In this document: one piece after another, positions 1-11,507 of the stretch | Layout of the letters: every line of letters starts with the position of its first letter | How positions within the stretch are numbered: the first letter of the stretch is position 1 | Origin: Henckelia pumila | Lineage: Eukaryota > Streptophyta > Magnoliopsida > Lamiales > Gesneriaceae | Length of the DNA stretch: 64,000 nt | Assembly (NCBI RefSeq): GCF_033568475.1 | Contig: NC_133121.1 | Span: 201,138,664 to 201,202,663 of the forward strand | Direction: 5' to 3' | Notes under the pieces: generated by a model | Seen by the model: the letters and a program-made list of their open reading frames with translations, nothing else | What the model was told of the DNA's origin: nothing | Database searches by the model: none | Translations under genes and position numbers: made by a program

Positions 1-19
1 CGACACGTCATTAACTCTT

Positions 20-367
20 TTACAGTAGCGAACCTTTCAGCTCTCGATTGAGCCCAAAAAGTTTCTTGAGTTGTACGTGAATGTCAGCAGTATTCACGGT
101 ATCATCAAATCGCCTCTGGAGTTCATCAGACATCGAAGCTTGCATATAGCATTTGGCCTTGATATCATGGTCCCACCATTTATCAAGTTTGGCCAACTCT
201 TCCGGACTTATATCAGCTGGTGCTTCCTTCGGAGGAGATTTTTTTAACACGTAGAACATCTTCTCCGAGGTCAAGACAATCTTCAACTTACGGAACCATT
301 CCGTATAGTTTGCGCCAGTCAGTTTATTTTGTTCGAGAATAGAGAATAGTGGATTGCGCGAATTCAT
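20..367 (-). pseudogene. Copia gag, N-terminal part, prematurely stopped
   Basis: This is a Gag polyprotein of the UBN2/Copia type, which forms the virus-like particle. The N-terminus contains the family signature NKLTGANYTEW near residues 14-24, then a helical region rich in K and E. I place the start at the Met at 367 (MNSRNP), because Copia gags normally begin about 10-15 residues before this signature; a Met ten residues upstream is in frame but less likely. The frame ends after about 115 residues at TAA (20-22), where the family continues for more than 200, so it is truncated by a nonsense or frameshift mutation. No protease or integrase is visible before the window edge. Confidence 0.75.
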
Positions 368-1500
368 CTTAATGAAATACTGAAAAGAAACAGACAATAA
401 TCAGTGATTGTTTAATTAATTTACTAAGACATAAAATAGGCGAAATTTATTTTATGAATCTCACTCCCACTATTTTAACGATTTCAGTACCCTCTAGTGA
501 AAACGAGAAACATTTTCTTTAGTGGGAACATGGAGTCCAATTGACAAACTATAGTCCCGAATAATATCAGCCAACCATAATTTTCAAAAGGTAGAGCCCA
601 ATTGCTTCCAAAGCAACCTCCATGTTTTTACCTCATGTCCAATAAGGGCCCAATAATATGACGCCGTTTATTGTGACATGTCAAGATGACCCATCAATGT
701 CAAGTTGTGATGGACGCTCGTCATGTGGATCCCCATAAGCCAATCCCATGGGAGTTCCATCCAACTTACAACATGTGTCGATCCAATGCACATCTTTCCG
801 AAGAACGGCCCCCCCCAATAATATGAGTCGGACCGTATCCGCGGGTAGCATCTCATACATTGATCGTTGATGGAAGGTAGGAACATTTAAACAATATTTA
901 AATTTCCTTTATTTATCTTGATATCAATTTTAAATCATATTTAAAATGAGGGATTTTAATTTTGAAAATTTGTCTCATCATTTAAAATTTGTATGCTTGC
1001 GGGATTCATACAATTTAGTCTAAACATGCATACAACGATAATATCATATATTATATTTTAGGATGATCGATTCCATTACTAATCGACCCGTGGTTGCCAA
1101 TCACGAGTCTAAGTCCAATCCTAGGTGATATGCAAGTATGCAATGCAGTCCTATTACATTGTGCTTCCAATTTACATTTCTTCAGTCTTTATCATTGCTT
1201 GCTCCATCTTCTAAACTCCCACTATTTCTAGTGAATTTACAATAAATTACTATGACAAATAAAGGGATACATTGTAGGGGTGGGAACGGGCCATAAACCA
1301 GGCCCACTTTTATTACAAATAATAAAATCAAATTTGGGCCATAAACCAGGCCCATTAATAAAACCCAACAATCAATAATAAAGTCAAATGTAAACAACCT
1401 AATATACACCTATAATATTGGTCATGGAAATCGATCATCCTTATCCAATAATATTTAATTCAAAAATTAATTTATTGGATATCATGCAATGGCAATAAAT

Positions 1501-1635
1501 ATAAATAGATAAAATCATATTTCATACATAAAATCTTATTTTATATATAAAATCATATTTTATCTAGTTTATCCATAAAATCATATTTTACATATAAAAT
1601 CCAATTTTATACATAAAATCATATTTTATTATCAA
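1501..1635. repeat. AT-rich degenerate tandem repeat in Copia leader
   Basis: A unit close to ATAAAATCATATTTTA recurs about eight times with small changes. It lies in the untranslated leader between primer site and gag. The rest of the leader (400-1500) is AT-rich and has no open frame I would defend. Confidence 0.6.
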
Positions 1636-1875
1636 TTGTACCAAAATTAATAATTAAAGATTTAATTTATGGGATTAAATTTATAAATTTCCAAAATTCA
1701 AAATTTATCCAAAAATTAATTTTCTTAAAAATTTTGGGCTCAAACAATTTTGACCCATTGCCTCGTGGATCAACTGAAACAATTTTCAATCGGGCCAAAA
1801 ACTGGGCCCAAAACCATTTTGGGCTAGAATTCATAATTCACGAAAAATTTAATTTTTAATAAAAAAAAAATTTCT

Positions 1876-2070
1876 GGGCAGCCTGAGACAATCCCGGGTT
1901 GCCCGCCCGTCGCCGCTGGGCCCCTCCATGCGGCCCAGCTGCGCGGGCTAGGGCAACGCTTGCCCTAGCTCGCGCAGGGCTGCTGCGTGCAGCCCATCTG
2001 CGCGCAGCCAAGCTGCGCGCAGGGATGCACGCGGCGCTGCTCGCTGCCTTCGGGCAGCGGGCAGCCCGAA
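1876..2070. other. GC-rich palindromic island in Copia leader
   Basis: An abrupt GC-rich block inside otherwise AT-rich sequence, built of short related words (CTGCGCG, GCAGCC, GCCCTAGC and their complements). The RNA could fold into strong stems next to the primer site. Short open frames here are composition artefacts. Confidence 0.5.
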
Positions 2071-2160
2071 AATATTTTTTTTTTCTTTTCCGTTTTATTT
2101 TTCTGAAAAATCGAGGCTTTGTACAATCGATAAAATTTTAATCGTAAAATCCGAGAACAG

Positions 2161-2176
2161 CCTGGCTCTGATACCA
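2161..2176 (-). other. Copia primer-binding site (tRNA-iMet)
   Basis: The minus strand reads TGGTATCAGAGCCAGG, the complement of the 3' end of plant initiator tRNA-Met, four bases inside the LTR boundary. It sets the minus-strand orientation of the element. Confidence 0.9.
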
Positions 2177-2180
2177 CTAT

Positions 2181-4017
2181 TGGAACACGGTCGTTCTCCG
2201 GATTGAAAAAGAAAGTGATACCCGGTGCAGCGGAAGTTTTAAAATTTTATATGGAACGATTCCATATGGGTATCAAATTCCTACGATTAAAATTGATAAT
2301 ATAAAATTTAAACAATATAAATTTTACCTTAAAATCTCGAAACGAGATTATGGACACCAACAGATTAAACTGCTCTTGTTGTATATCTCAAGAACTGATG
2401 AACGAACAATTCTTCAATCAGGTCCACGAACAGAAGTCTAATCCCTCTGATAGACTGCACTAGAAAGTCTATCAGAAGTTTCTGCGAAGAGATAGAACAG
2501 ATATGATCTGCTAATTCAGACTGCAAATTCAAAATTCGCAGACTGAAAATTCTCTAAGACAGAGAGAGGGGGGCGGCCGAAATTCCTAGACTGGAGGCTA
2601 GGGTTTTCGAAAATCTGAGTGTAAGTTGTGTGTAATTTCTGTACTGCAATAACTTATTTATAATATGGGCTGCTAACAGCTTAGGGCCCATTAGTCCTAA
2701 GTTCAAGCCTGACAAGCAAAGCCCGCATGTTCAGAAATTAATATAAAATTCATCGTGACTCAGATTGATAAACCAATTTCACCAATGTGCACAGAAACCA
2801 TTTCTGCATCTTTTAAAGTCATGATAAATTTTCTCAATCCGAATTCAGTGGTTTCCAAAAATATCCATCACTATGTCATTTTAGAAAATCTTACTCCCTC
2901 TACTCTCAAATAAGAAGTCCCACTTCTTTATTCACTAAATTTAACTCTTTAAATTTAATTATCTCAACGGGGATTAAAAATTCATTACTTGTGTGACCCT
3001 CAATGGTTCAGGGATACAGCTAGCCGTGGGCTCACAACTCCTTGTGACTCGGAACAACAATTTCCGACTTGCCCATCGAATCATGGTAAGAGCGCCTACC
3101 AACATCGCCCCATGATTCCCTAGGTATCACTGATAGTGCCTGCAAGAACCAATAGATTTTGGTTAGCGTACAGTACGGTCCCTTCATCCATATATCCTGA
3201 TCAAATCAACAACTATTGGTAAATCGAGAGTCGTTAGAGATTCGATAACTATGCAATGCATCTTGAAGATCAAATAGTGACATCGCATGTGCTACTAAGA
3301 AACCATTTCTTAAAACACATCATGTACTCTGGCCAGAGATTCGTCACACTAATATCTCCTCAGATTGCATAGGATATCCACACTCGCAAGTATGTGGTGA
3401 ATCCTTGACAACAAAGCATCGACTCCTATATGTGTCATAACTGTACCCAATCCCGACACCTGATGACCCCAATAGAGTCGGTAAACGAGTCAAAGTACAG
3501 TACTAGCATATAGAGTCTCAATGATGTTTCAAGTAGTAAGGACTAATGGTGTACAACCAAAACCGCGGACTTTATCCACTCGATAAGTGATAACCACTTG
3601 GAAAGTCCGGATAGGGTAGTTCGATCATTCATCGTATGAATATCCATTTGCATGCTTTGAACATCTCTATGTTCCATACCAATGAAACGTGGTACTCGGC
3701 ATCGCAAATGCTAGTCTCAATCTCGAGCGATCCTTATCCTTATTAACGGACGGCTCAATGGACTAGGAATTGTTTAGAATATATAGTGACTATAAGATGT
3801 GTTTCATGATAGCCATCCCCATGTGCCACCACATCTTACATACACTATAGTATATTCAAGGTCTTCATCTAAACATCTTATAGTATGTCACAACATAATA
3901 ATATGATAAAAGATAAAGTAAATGCCATTATAAAAGTGTAAATTATATTAAACAAAAGATTGTTTATACATAGAGTCATAAAAGCCCTTAGCCACAAGTT
4001 GGCTCACCGGGCACCCA
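2181..4017 (-). repeat. Copia 5' LTR, about 1.84 kb
   Basis: Bounded by TG..CA: on the minus strand it begins TGGGTGCCCGGTGAGCC at 4017 and ends GTGTTCCA at 2181, next to the primer site. It contains no long open frame. The proximal part (2340-2560) contains short repeats around CAGACTG and TCTGATAGACT. Confidence 0.8.
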
Positions 4018-5508
4018 CTTATTCAGAAGTATGGTCACTTTGAGTTTATAATCATGCCATTCGGTTTGACTAACGTTCCAGCGGTTTTTATGGGTTTGAT
4101 GAACTGTATCTTTCAGCGTTATTTAGATGAGTTCGTCATTATCTTTATCGATGATATTTTTATCTACTTGAAGAACCGTACTGACCATGCAGAGCACTTG
4201 AGGACCGTACTGCAGATTTTGCGAGTTGAGAAGTTGTTTGCCAAGCTGTCTAAGTGTGAATTCTGGTTAGATCGAGTTGTCTTTCTCGGTCATATTATTT
4301 CTAAAGATGGGATTTCTGTCGATCCCAGCAAGATTGAAGCGGTTATGAATTGGCCTAGACCTTCATCAGTACCTGAGATCCAAAGCTTCATGGGTTTAGC
4401 TGGTTATTACCGTTGTTTCATTGAGGGTTTCTCGTCTATTGCCAAGCCAATTACCCAGCTGACTCAGAAGAATGCGCCTTTTGTCTGGACTGCAGATTGT
4501 GAGGCTAGCTTTGTTGATCTGAAGAGGAGACTGACCAGTGCTCCGATTCTTTTTATTACGAAGGGTACTGGAGGTTTCACAGTCTATTGTGATGCTTCTA
4601 ACCGAGGCTTGGGTTGTGTTCTTATGCAGCATAAGCATGTGATAGCATATGCATCGAGGCAGCTGAAACCGCACGAGACTCGTTATCCGGTTCATGATCT
4701 TGAACTAGCTGCGATCGTCTTTTCTCTGAAGATCTGGCGTCACTATCTTTATGGTGAGTCTTTCAAGATCTTTTCTGACCATAAGAGCCTTAAGTACTTG
4801 TTTTCACAGGCAGAGCTGAATATGAGACAAAGAAGATGGTTAGATCTGTTGAAGGATTTTTACTGCGAAATAAAGTATTATCCGAAAAAGTCAAATGCAG
4901 TTGCAGATGCCTTGAGCCGAAAGCTTTGTTCTTTATCTCTTTCTACTATTGGTGTTTCTCAGTTGATCGATGATTGTTGCACTTCTGGTTTAGAATTTGA
5001 AACAGATGGGGAGACTATCAGAGTGTTTGCTATTCAAGCCGAGCCGGAGTTGTTTGTTGCAATCAGAGAAGCACAGAAGTCTGAGCCGAGCATTCAAGTT
5101 TCAGTAGAGAAAGTCAGATCGGGACATCAGTCTGAATTCTAGTTTAGAGATGATGTTTTGTTGGTGAATAACCGTATTGTTGTTCCTGATATTCCGGAGT
5201 TGAGACAACGTATTCTCTGAGAGGCTCATTGCAGTCGGTTTAGTATTCATCCTAGAGGTCGTAAGATGTACAACGATCTGAAGAACCAATTCTAGTGGAA
5301 GAGAATGAAGAGCGATGTGGCAAGGTTTGTATCTCGGTATTCATCCTATTTTGAACGACCGATTCAGATCCTTGATCGGAAATAAATGCAACTCAGAACC
5401 AAGTTGATTCCATTAGTGAAAGTGCAGTGGAGCCGTCACGGCGTCGAGGAAGCGATTTGGGAGACAGAATCTGACATGAGACAGCGATTTCCGGAGTTAT
5501 TTGGATGA
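4018..5508 (+). pseudogene. Gypsy pol fragment: RT C-terminus, RNase H, deleted integrase
   Basis: The open part (4054-5142) starts inside RT at the MPFGLTN motif, carries the catalytic FIDD, and continues through RNase H (YCDAS, then LELAA, SDHKSL and NAVADALS holding the acidic residues). Stops follow at 5140-5142, 5218-5220 and 5293-5295. Near 5345 the frame jumps from the integrase zinc-finger region directly to a chromodomain-like tail (VKVQWSRHGVEEA), so the DDE core of roughly 1 kb is deleted, judged by the element at 22850-27327. The tail ends in ELFG at 5508. No active product can be made. Confidence 0.85.
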
Positions 5509-5606
5509 CGTGAGTTCTTCTTACTGTCTTTAGTTCTTTATTCTATCTTATGAGTTGTGGTTCTTGTTGATTTCGAGGACGAAATATCTTCTTAGATGGG
5601 GAGAAT

Positions 5607-7674
5607 TGTAACGCCCCATTTTTATCTTAAATGAGTTTATTTGAGTTAATCGGAGATTACAGAGTTCGCGAGCCGACTTTATTTTGATCAGGGTCCTTTT
5701 TACAAAATTTGGATTTTTCAGGGACTAAAACGCAATTTTGGAGTTTAATATATTATCTACACATGAGACTAGTCTTCATTTCTCCTCATCTTCTCCCTTG
5801 GGCGTGAACCACCATTGAAGACGCCTCCTTGGAGCTTTTGAGCTTTCAAAATCCAGTCCGAGCTCGATCCGTCCGTTAGAAATTATTTCTGAAGGCAGAT
5901 TATCGATCACTGCAGTGAGAGCTCTGTTATATCGTAAGTTTTTCTACGATCAGATACATTCTAGTTTTTGGATGTTGTTAGAATCGTTCTAGATTCGAGT
6001 ATGTTGTTCTCGACAGAGTTCTGATCGTTTATTACCTGTCGGTTTTGAAATAGAGCGACGTTCGGATTTGTTATGATTTTTGGAAGCCATTTTCGAAAAT
6101 CATGGTTTTGAGATTTGTTGGGTTTGCCTTGTTATGGTTGTATTGGCTTTGATATGAGTTGATATCGCTATTGAACTGCTGTCTGCGTTGTCGGTTTGTT
6201 CAGTTATAGCCATTATGCCGTCGGTTTGCGTTTTGAAGATTTGAACCATTTTTGAAGTTGTTGAACTTGGATTGTAAGTCGATCATGGTAATTGATCTTT
6301 GATTTGTATCTGAACAGATTCGTTTGGAGTTTGTCAAGCCCAGGGTTAACAGCATTTTGATCGTCAAGAGTTGGACGAAGATCGGTAAAGAGTTTTACCT
6401 TGAGCCTTGTTGTTGTTTAGATTGGTTAGACTTTGATACAATCTTTTGTTGTAGCTTTCCAGAAGTTGGAACTACTGCCTTGAAAGGTAAAAGCAGTCAT
6501 CGTCGCGGGATAGCATACTCGGGACAGTTGGTTCTCGAGTTTTCCCTTTCAAATCACATATAGCATCAATACTTGTTCTAGCATGTGGATCTTTTATTTG
6601 TTGGTTGATTGAGTTTCGTTATGTGACTTTTGCTTATATTTATGCTATGCATTCATCTTGAGCCTACTTTGTTTACAGCGGGCAGAACCGCCCTTTTAGT
6701 TTAGACGTTTGGGAACTATGATTGAGTGGCCTAGGTCGTAGTCCTTTCGCCTAGTGCTAGCATACTCATTATCGTGGCTCAAAGTCTAGAGGAGTGGGAT
6801 ACGTGGCACCACCTCGATTGGGAGAGTCGGTGAGTTGTTACATGATCTCATCCTCGGGATCCCAAAAGCACAGCAGCAATCCCTCGTTTATCAGATTTGA
6901 TAACCCGTTTTAAAGACATGCATTCATTACGTTAACATTGATTACTTGTTACCTTGAAAGCATGTTTATTGAATTTATTACTTGCTATGTTGCTTTTACT
7001 GGAATTATCTTTCTCACCGATTATCCGGCTGTTGCTTTGTTTTGTATGTGTACTTGGCAACAGGTGGGGCAGGACCAAGTCAGCGTAGGCCTGGTTAACA
7101 TCAAGAGGGAGAGCTAGTAGTGAGACTCGATTTAGAAGTCGTGTCAGCATGTCTACCTAGAATATGTTAGAACATGTTTAGTTATCGAACTTTGTTTTTA
7201 TGTTGTATTGATTATGCGAGCCTTGTCGTCATGTTATAATCACATATTCTGTATTTGGAGCGGTTGTATGACTCCAGTACGTCATGTATTAGTTGGAGAA
7301 CTAGTGATTGCAATGCATGATATTATTTTGTGGGTTTTGGACTCTAGTTTCTAGCATTAATTTTGCTGTTTTTGGCTCTGTTTCTGTCGCCGCTCGAACG
7401 GCAATATGTTGCGGATCGAGCGAGGGCATTTTGATGCAGTTATGTTTTGGAATTTTTGTGGCTCGCTCGATCCGCAAAATCTTACGGATCGAGCGAGGGC
7501 TGGTTTTCTCGGGCGGAACCTTTTAAGTTTTTGCTCGCTCGATCGGTAAGATCTTATCGATCGAGCGAGGCACTATTTAAAAAAAAAAATTCTTTATTGC
7601 TTTTAACCTTTGGTTATTGTATGTCTTATTGTTGTTTAATCTCGAGATTAGTCGTTTAGAACCGAGGTCTCACA
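5607..7674 (+). repeat. Gypsy 3' LTR, 2.07 kb
   Basis: Begins TGTAACGCCCC and ends GGTCTCACA, preceded by a purine-rich tract after a TTTCGAGGACGAAAT motif that is common in this lineage. It aligns along its length with the reverse complement of 27628-29700. Near its 3' end it carries three palindromic cassettes. Confidence 0.88.
7391..7570. repeat. Three palindromic cassettes in LTR
   Basis: Three near-palindromes of about 34-38 bases with arms CGCTCGATCCG / CGGATCGAGCG lie at about 7391-7424, 7461-7499 and 7533-7570. They are separated by unrelated spacers and lie about 100 bases from the LTR 3' end. The third has diverged (GATCGGTAAG). Confidence 0.8.
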
Positions 7675-8212
7675 TCGCCAAGGCTCATCCCTTGCCAAAT
7701 ATGGCTGGAAAACCCCTAAACTAACCAAGAAACGAGACGAATAAATTATGAATTGGCAAGCTAAAAGTGAGCCTCGAATGCCATATTTATGGACAGAGTT
7801 CGGAAGCTCCGAACTCGCATGCCAGCCATGTTGCATAAATGAAACTATTGGAAGCTCCGAACTCACCTTCGGAGGTTCCAATCTCCTGGGTGTCTGAGCG
7901 AGTTGACATGTCCATAATGCGCATGGCCTAACTGCGATCGAAACCTCCGATCGTACTTCGGAAGTTCCGATCGTGTCGTAGCTTTCGAACTCCTTTGTTT
8001 GTTCCGATCTCTTCGGACCATCCGATACCCATAGGGCTTGGGTTCGGACCTTCCAAACCACCCGAGCCCAAATAATCCCATTTAGCACTTTTGGACATTC
8101 TGGATCTGATTTCTTGGTCCGTTTGGTCATATAAAAATTCCTTAATCATGTTTTATCCATTCTAAACATAATTAAACCACTTCATCTTGTAAAATAGAAT
8201 TGGGCTACTACA
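7675..8212 (-). repeat. Truncated LTR of a second Gypsy family
   Basis: On the minus strand the sequence starts TGTAGTAGCCCA at 8212, right after a purine-rich tract (GTGGGGGAGAA). It runs to 7675, where it is cut by the plus-strand LTR. It contains repeated GGAAGCTCCGAACTC-like inverted motifs (about 7797-8060), in the same relative place as the palindromic cassettes of the other family. Overlapping short frames are artefacts of these repeats. Confidence 0.6.
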
Positions 8213-11200
8213 TTCTCCCCCACTTAAGAGATTTCATTCTCGAAATCAAATCTTAAATACGTAAACACAGAATAAAATGTTCTTTTCATAACTGAACATT
8301 TTACAAGATACAATTCCGTCATTCCGAAATAACAATCCAAACAATTCCAGATGATCTGCTTCTTGATGCTCTTTGATTCCTAAATAACTTCCTTATTGTC
8401 CCGGTGCTTCCACCGAACTAAAACGAGAGGAAATATCTTATTACAATAGCAGAATCCACTGATACTGAAACTAAATACAGTCTGTTTGGCATTAACTAAC
8501 TGTACACTAAAATTTCTACCATATCTTATCATTTTCCTATGATAAGAATTACAAACACTGATGGCCAAGCCACAAAGTTCAATCATCGAATTTTATATTC
8601 ATTTGGCTGAATTCAAATGACAGTCTAATAATTTCAATATCTATCAGATATTCGAGATTGGAGTCATTCCTGAATCTCAATAAATTATACAAAAGTTTAC
8701 GTTCGACTTTAGTAAACTGAATATGAAAATTCACAAGAATCTCACCGAATATCACTGACAACTCATAAATGATTTTCCTAAAACCGTAACAGATCTCAAA
8801 GAACTGTTGTTTATCACCATAGTTGTTATCTTTCTATTCGAAATTCCTCTAATATCTAATCCCTTCTCAACCAACTATGGTTAGATATTGACCCACAACA
8901 ACATCTTTAGATAAATTTTGTAGTTCTTTAAACTACACACTATCTATTCCCTTATACCTGGAAAAATTTAACACTGCTTTCCACGAATAACCCCGAGCAA
9001 ATCGTTGTTAATTCTACAAAAAACTGATCCCATCAATTACATAAACTCGATATAACTCCATTGTATCACTGATCTAGTCTGACACTGATCCTTATAATCT
9101 CAGTTAAAAAATCACGATTGACATTGTCTACGAAATTTTGGCAAGCTATGCCAAATTCAAATCAATCAACCTCAGAAGAGAAATCAAAACTTCCCTTATC
9201 AATAAAGGTTAAATACTTATACCTCAAAGGATACAACTAATGCGAAAATGGTCAAGTATCTGCCACTACCCCGTACTATAAAAACTTCGTAGTCCACAAT
9301 ACTCGTTTTACAGAAACATTCAAATTTATACTAGAGAATCAAATTTCCATCCTGCTGAATACTCAAGTTGATTAATACCACCCTTGGTACTAATAATCTG
9401 AATCAAATAATTACCTCTGTTTCACAGCTTATAGCTTGGAATATTATTACCAATGTACCGATCAATGATACGGATTATCATTTCACTGGCAGCAATTAAC
9501 CTCCATTGAACCTGATTAATTTATTCTGAGAACACAAACCGAGTCACTCGATAATTGCAAAGTCCTAAAACCCTTCTCGAATCAACTCTATCTTATACAA
9601 TTACAACAATGATCTAGCACATCCAAAAGACACCTCGGAAATCAGTGACAATATTCCTGCCAGACCCGAAAACCATAGGTCTCAGCTATTTTCCTTTCCC
9701 CATGTCTAATCACTTGATGTTATCTTGCTAGGTCAAAATCTGTCGATAAAATCTCAAGAAAACTGCAAAGATTCCTCATTGTTCTATATAACATTTCTCA
9801 AAATTAACATTCTATGATAAACTCATGGCAATTACCCAGTCTATTCTCATATTAATGGATTAACATCGTGTAGTACCAAACTAGGTACAATAACAAGTCA
9901 GCCTTTCTGAAAACAAAATGCACATTTTCTCTTTTACTGGCTCTACTAACTATGTAATGCAACAGATACACTCAGAAACATGTTTCGACTGAGACACAAT
10001 CATGGTTAATAAAAACCAACTGTTCGACCCACACAATCTCTAACCATACTGATCCAATCGCCTCATTGCTAACAGATGTCAATACTTTAACAAATCATGG
10101 TTAACATTATCATGATATCAAGACTTAAATCTCCATTATTTTCCTTAGGTAGAAAAAAATTCTGAAAACTTTGGCATAAACATTTTCGAATGTCAATAAT
10201 CCATGTGAATCTAGATATCATTTTTTTGAGGTCAACATCTAACTAAGTCCCTAAGCACAAAATGCTTATTGAACTATCCCAACTTACAGCATGATTCACA
10301 ATATCCCATTACCGAACTACAATTCGATATTCATCATACCAAACAGTATTATCTACTGGTATTGCTCCACTGTGGAATCACACTTAGCCTGGAAAGATCA
10401 ATCAATTAAAAAAACCTTTTACCGGTCTTTGATTGCTAGAAGTTTACTCTGCTGATCAATAAACTCTAATCTTTGAATCACAATTTCTTAAAAATTCATC
10501 TAATTCAAAACACTTGGAATCACAGGATTCCCAATACTGAGTTCTTTCCATTTATTTCTGACATAGTCAAGCAATAACCAAAAGTAAATTCCAACACCAA
10601 TCCTGTACCAGTCTGGATCTACTATCAAAGTTGTCCCTGTCTAACAAGGAATAAACAATAAACCACATACTGAGTCCTGGATTAATTCTAATAAAAGAAG
10701 CAGTAATCACCTTGGACAAATGATCACAAAATACTTCATTCTATATCTCTGACAAAGTCAGATAATAATCTAAACGATCACTGGTAAAAATTTGTCCAAA
10801 TATTAGATCTATCCAACAAATTAGATCAATAACAAATGCATAACCTATCTGTTCAAAACGATCACTTGTTGAGGAATATCCTTTCCCAGACTGTTCTAAC
10901 AACATAAAATCTCAAACTGTATCTCTGACGAAGTCAGACGATAACGATTCTAATTCCTTCGATATAAAATCTGGTATTAACCCATTCTTTTCAAAAGAAT
11001 CCGACTATCAAAACACTCCTGTGACTGTTGCAAAATCACTAAACTAATGTAGCCTCCCCCAAACACATCCTCCCCCTGAAACACGAAAGGTTTCTAGAGT
11101 AATGCTGGTATAGGGTCGCGTTTCCTCTCCATCTAGTTAATAATTCTCACAGTCCACAGTACTTGGCATAATCCATCATTGTATCTTGATGAAACCTATC

Positions 11201-11507
11201 ATCACTTGACAACTAACTTAGAAAAATCTAAACTGAATCATTTGGTCTAAGAAAACTTCTTATCTCAAATCAAACTTTCTGGTATAAATCACGTCCCTGA
11301 TGAAACACATCATCCTTGGCACAAACCTCAAATTTAATAATTTACTGGCACAATCTAGGGTAAACACCCAAAAATTAATCATTTCAACAACTCACATAAC
11401 TCTAATTAGATTATACAAAAGTAACTACAGTTGAATACTTATCAACCAATCATTGAAATCAAATAAAATGATCCAACTCTGAATTCATTTTAACCCTGAA
11501 ACCAAAT
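8213..11507 (-). mobile_element. Eroded internal region of an LTR retrotransposon
   Basis: About 3.3 kb lies between a purine tract adjoining the LTR at 8212 and a degenerate primer site (TTGGTTTCAGGG on the minus strand, about 11490-11506). It is AT-rich with frequent stops in all frames, and I recognise no gag or pol motif. It could be a non-coding (LARD-like) element or an old, decayed one. The LTRs at its two ends are not alike, so two elements have been joined. Confidence 0.5.

Larger units (their letters stand above)
1..4017 (-). mobile_element. Ty1/Copia retrotransposon, 5' half (LTR, primer site, leader, start of gag)
   Basis: Read on the minus strand, the order is LTR, a primer-binding site matching initiator tRNA-Met, a leader of about 1.8 kb, and the start of a Copia gag. 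The rest of the element lies beyond the left edge of the window. The right end is the LTR 5' terminus, beginning TGGGTGCCCGG on the minus strand. It abuts a plus-strand Gypsy reverse transcriptase reading frame, so the Copia element inserted into that Gypsy element and is the younger of the two. The target site duplication cannot be checked because the other end is outside the window. Confidence 0.85.
4018..7674 (+). mobile_element. Ty3/Gypsy (Tekay-type) element 1, 3' part
   Basis: This is the 3' end of a chromovirus-type Gypsy element: the C-terminal part of reverse transcriptase, RNase H, a remnant of integrase, a chromodomain-like tail, a purine-rich tract and a full 3' LTR. The left side is interrupted by the Copia insertion at 4017. 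Its LTR belongs to the same family as that of the minus-strand element at 21643-29700. Confidence 0.85.

Noticed and set aside
7648..8149. Three overlapping minus-strand open frames
   Set aside because: Produced by repeated inverted motifs in an LTR; three frames open at once and no family resemblance.
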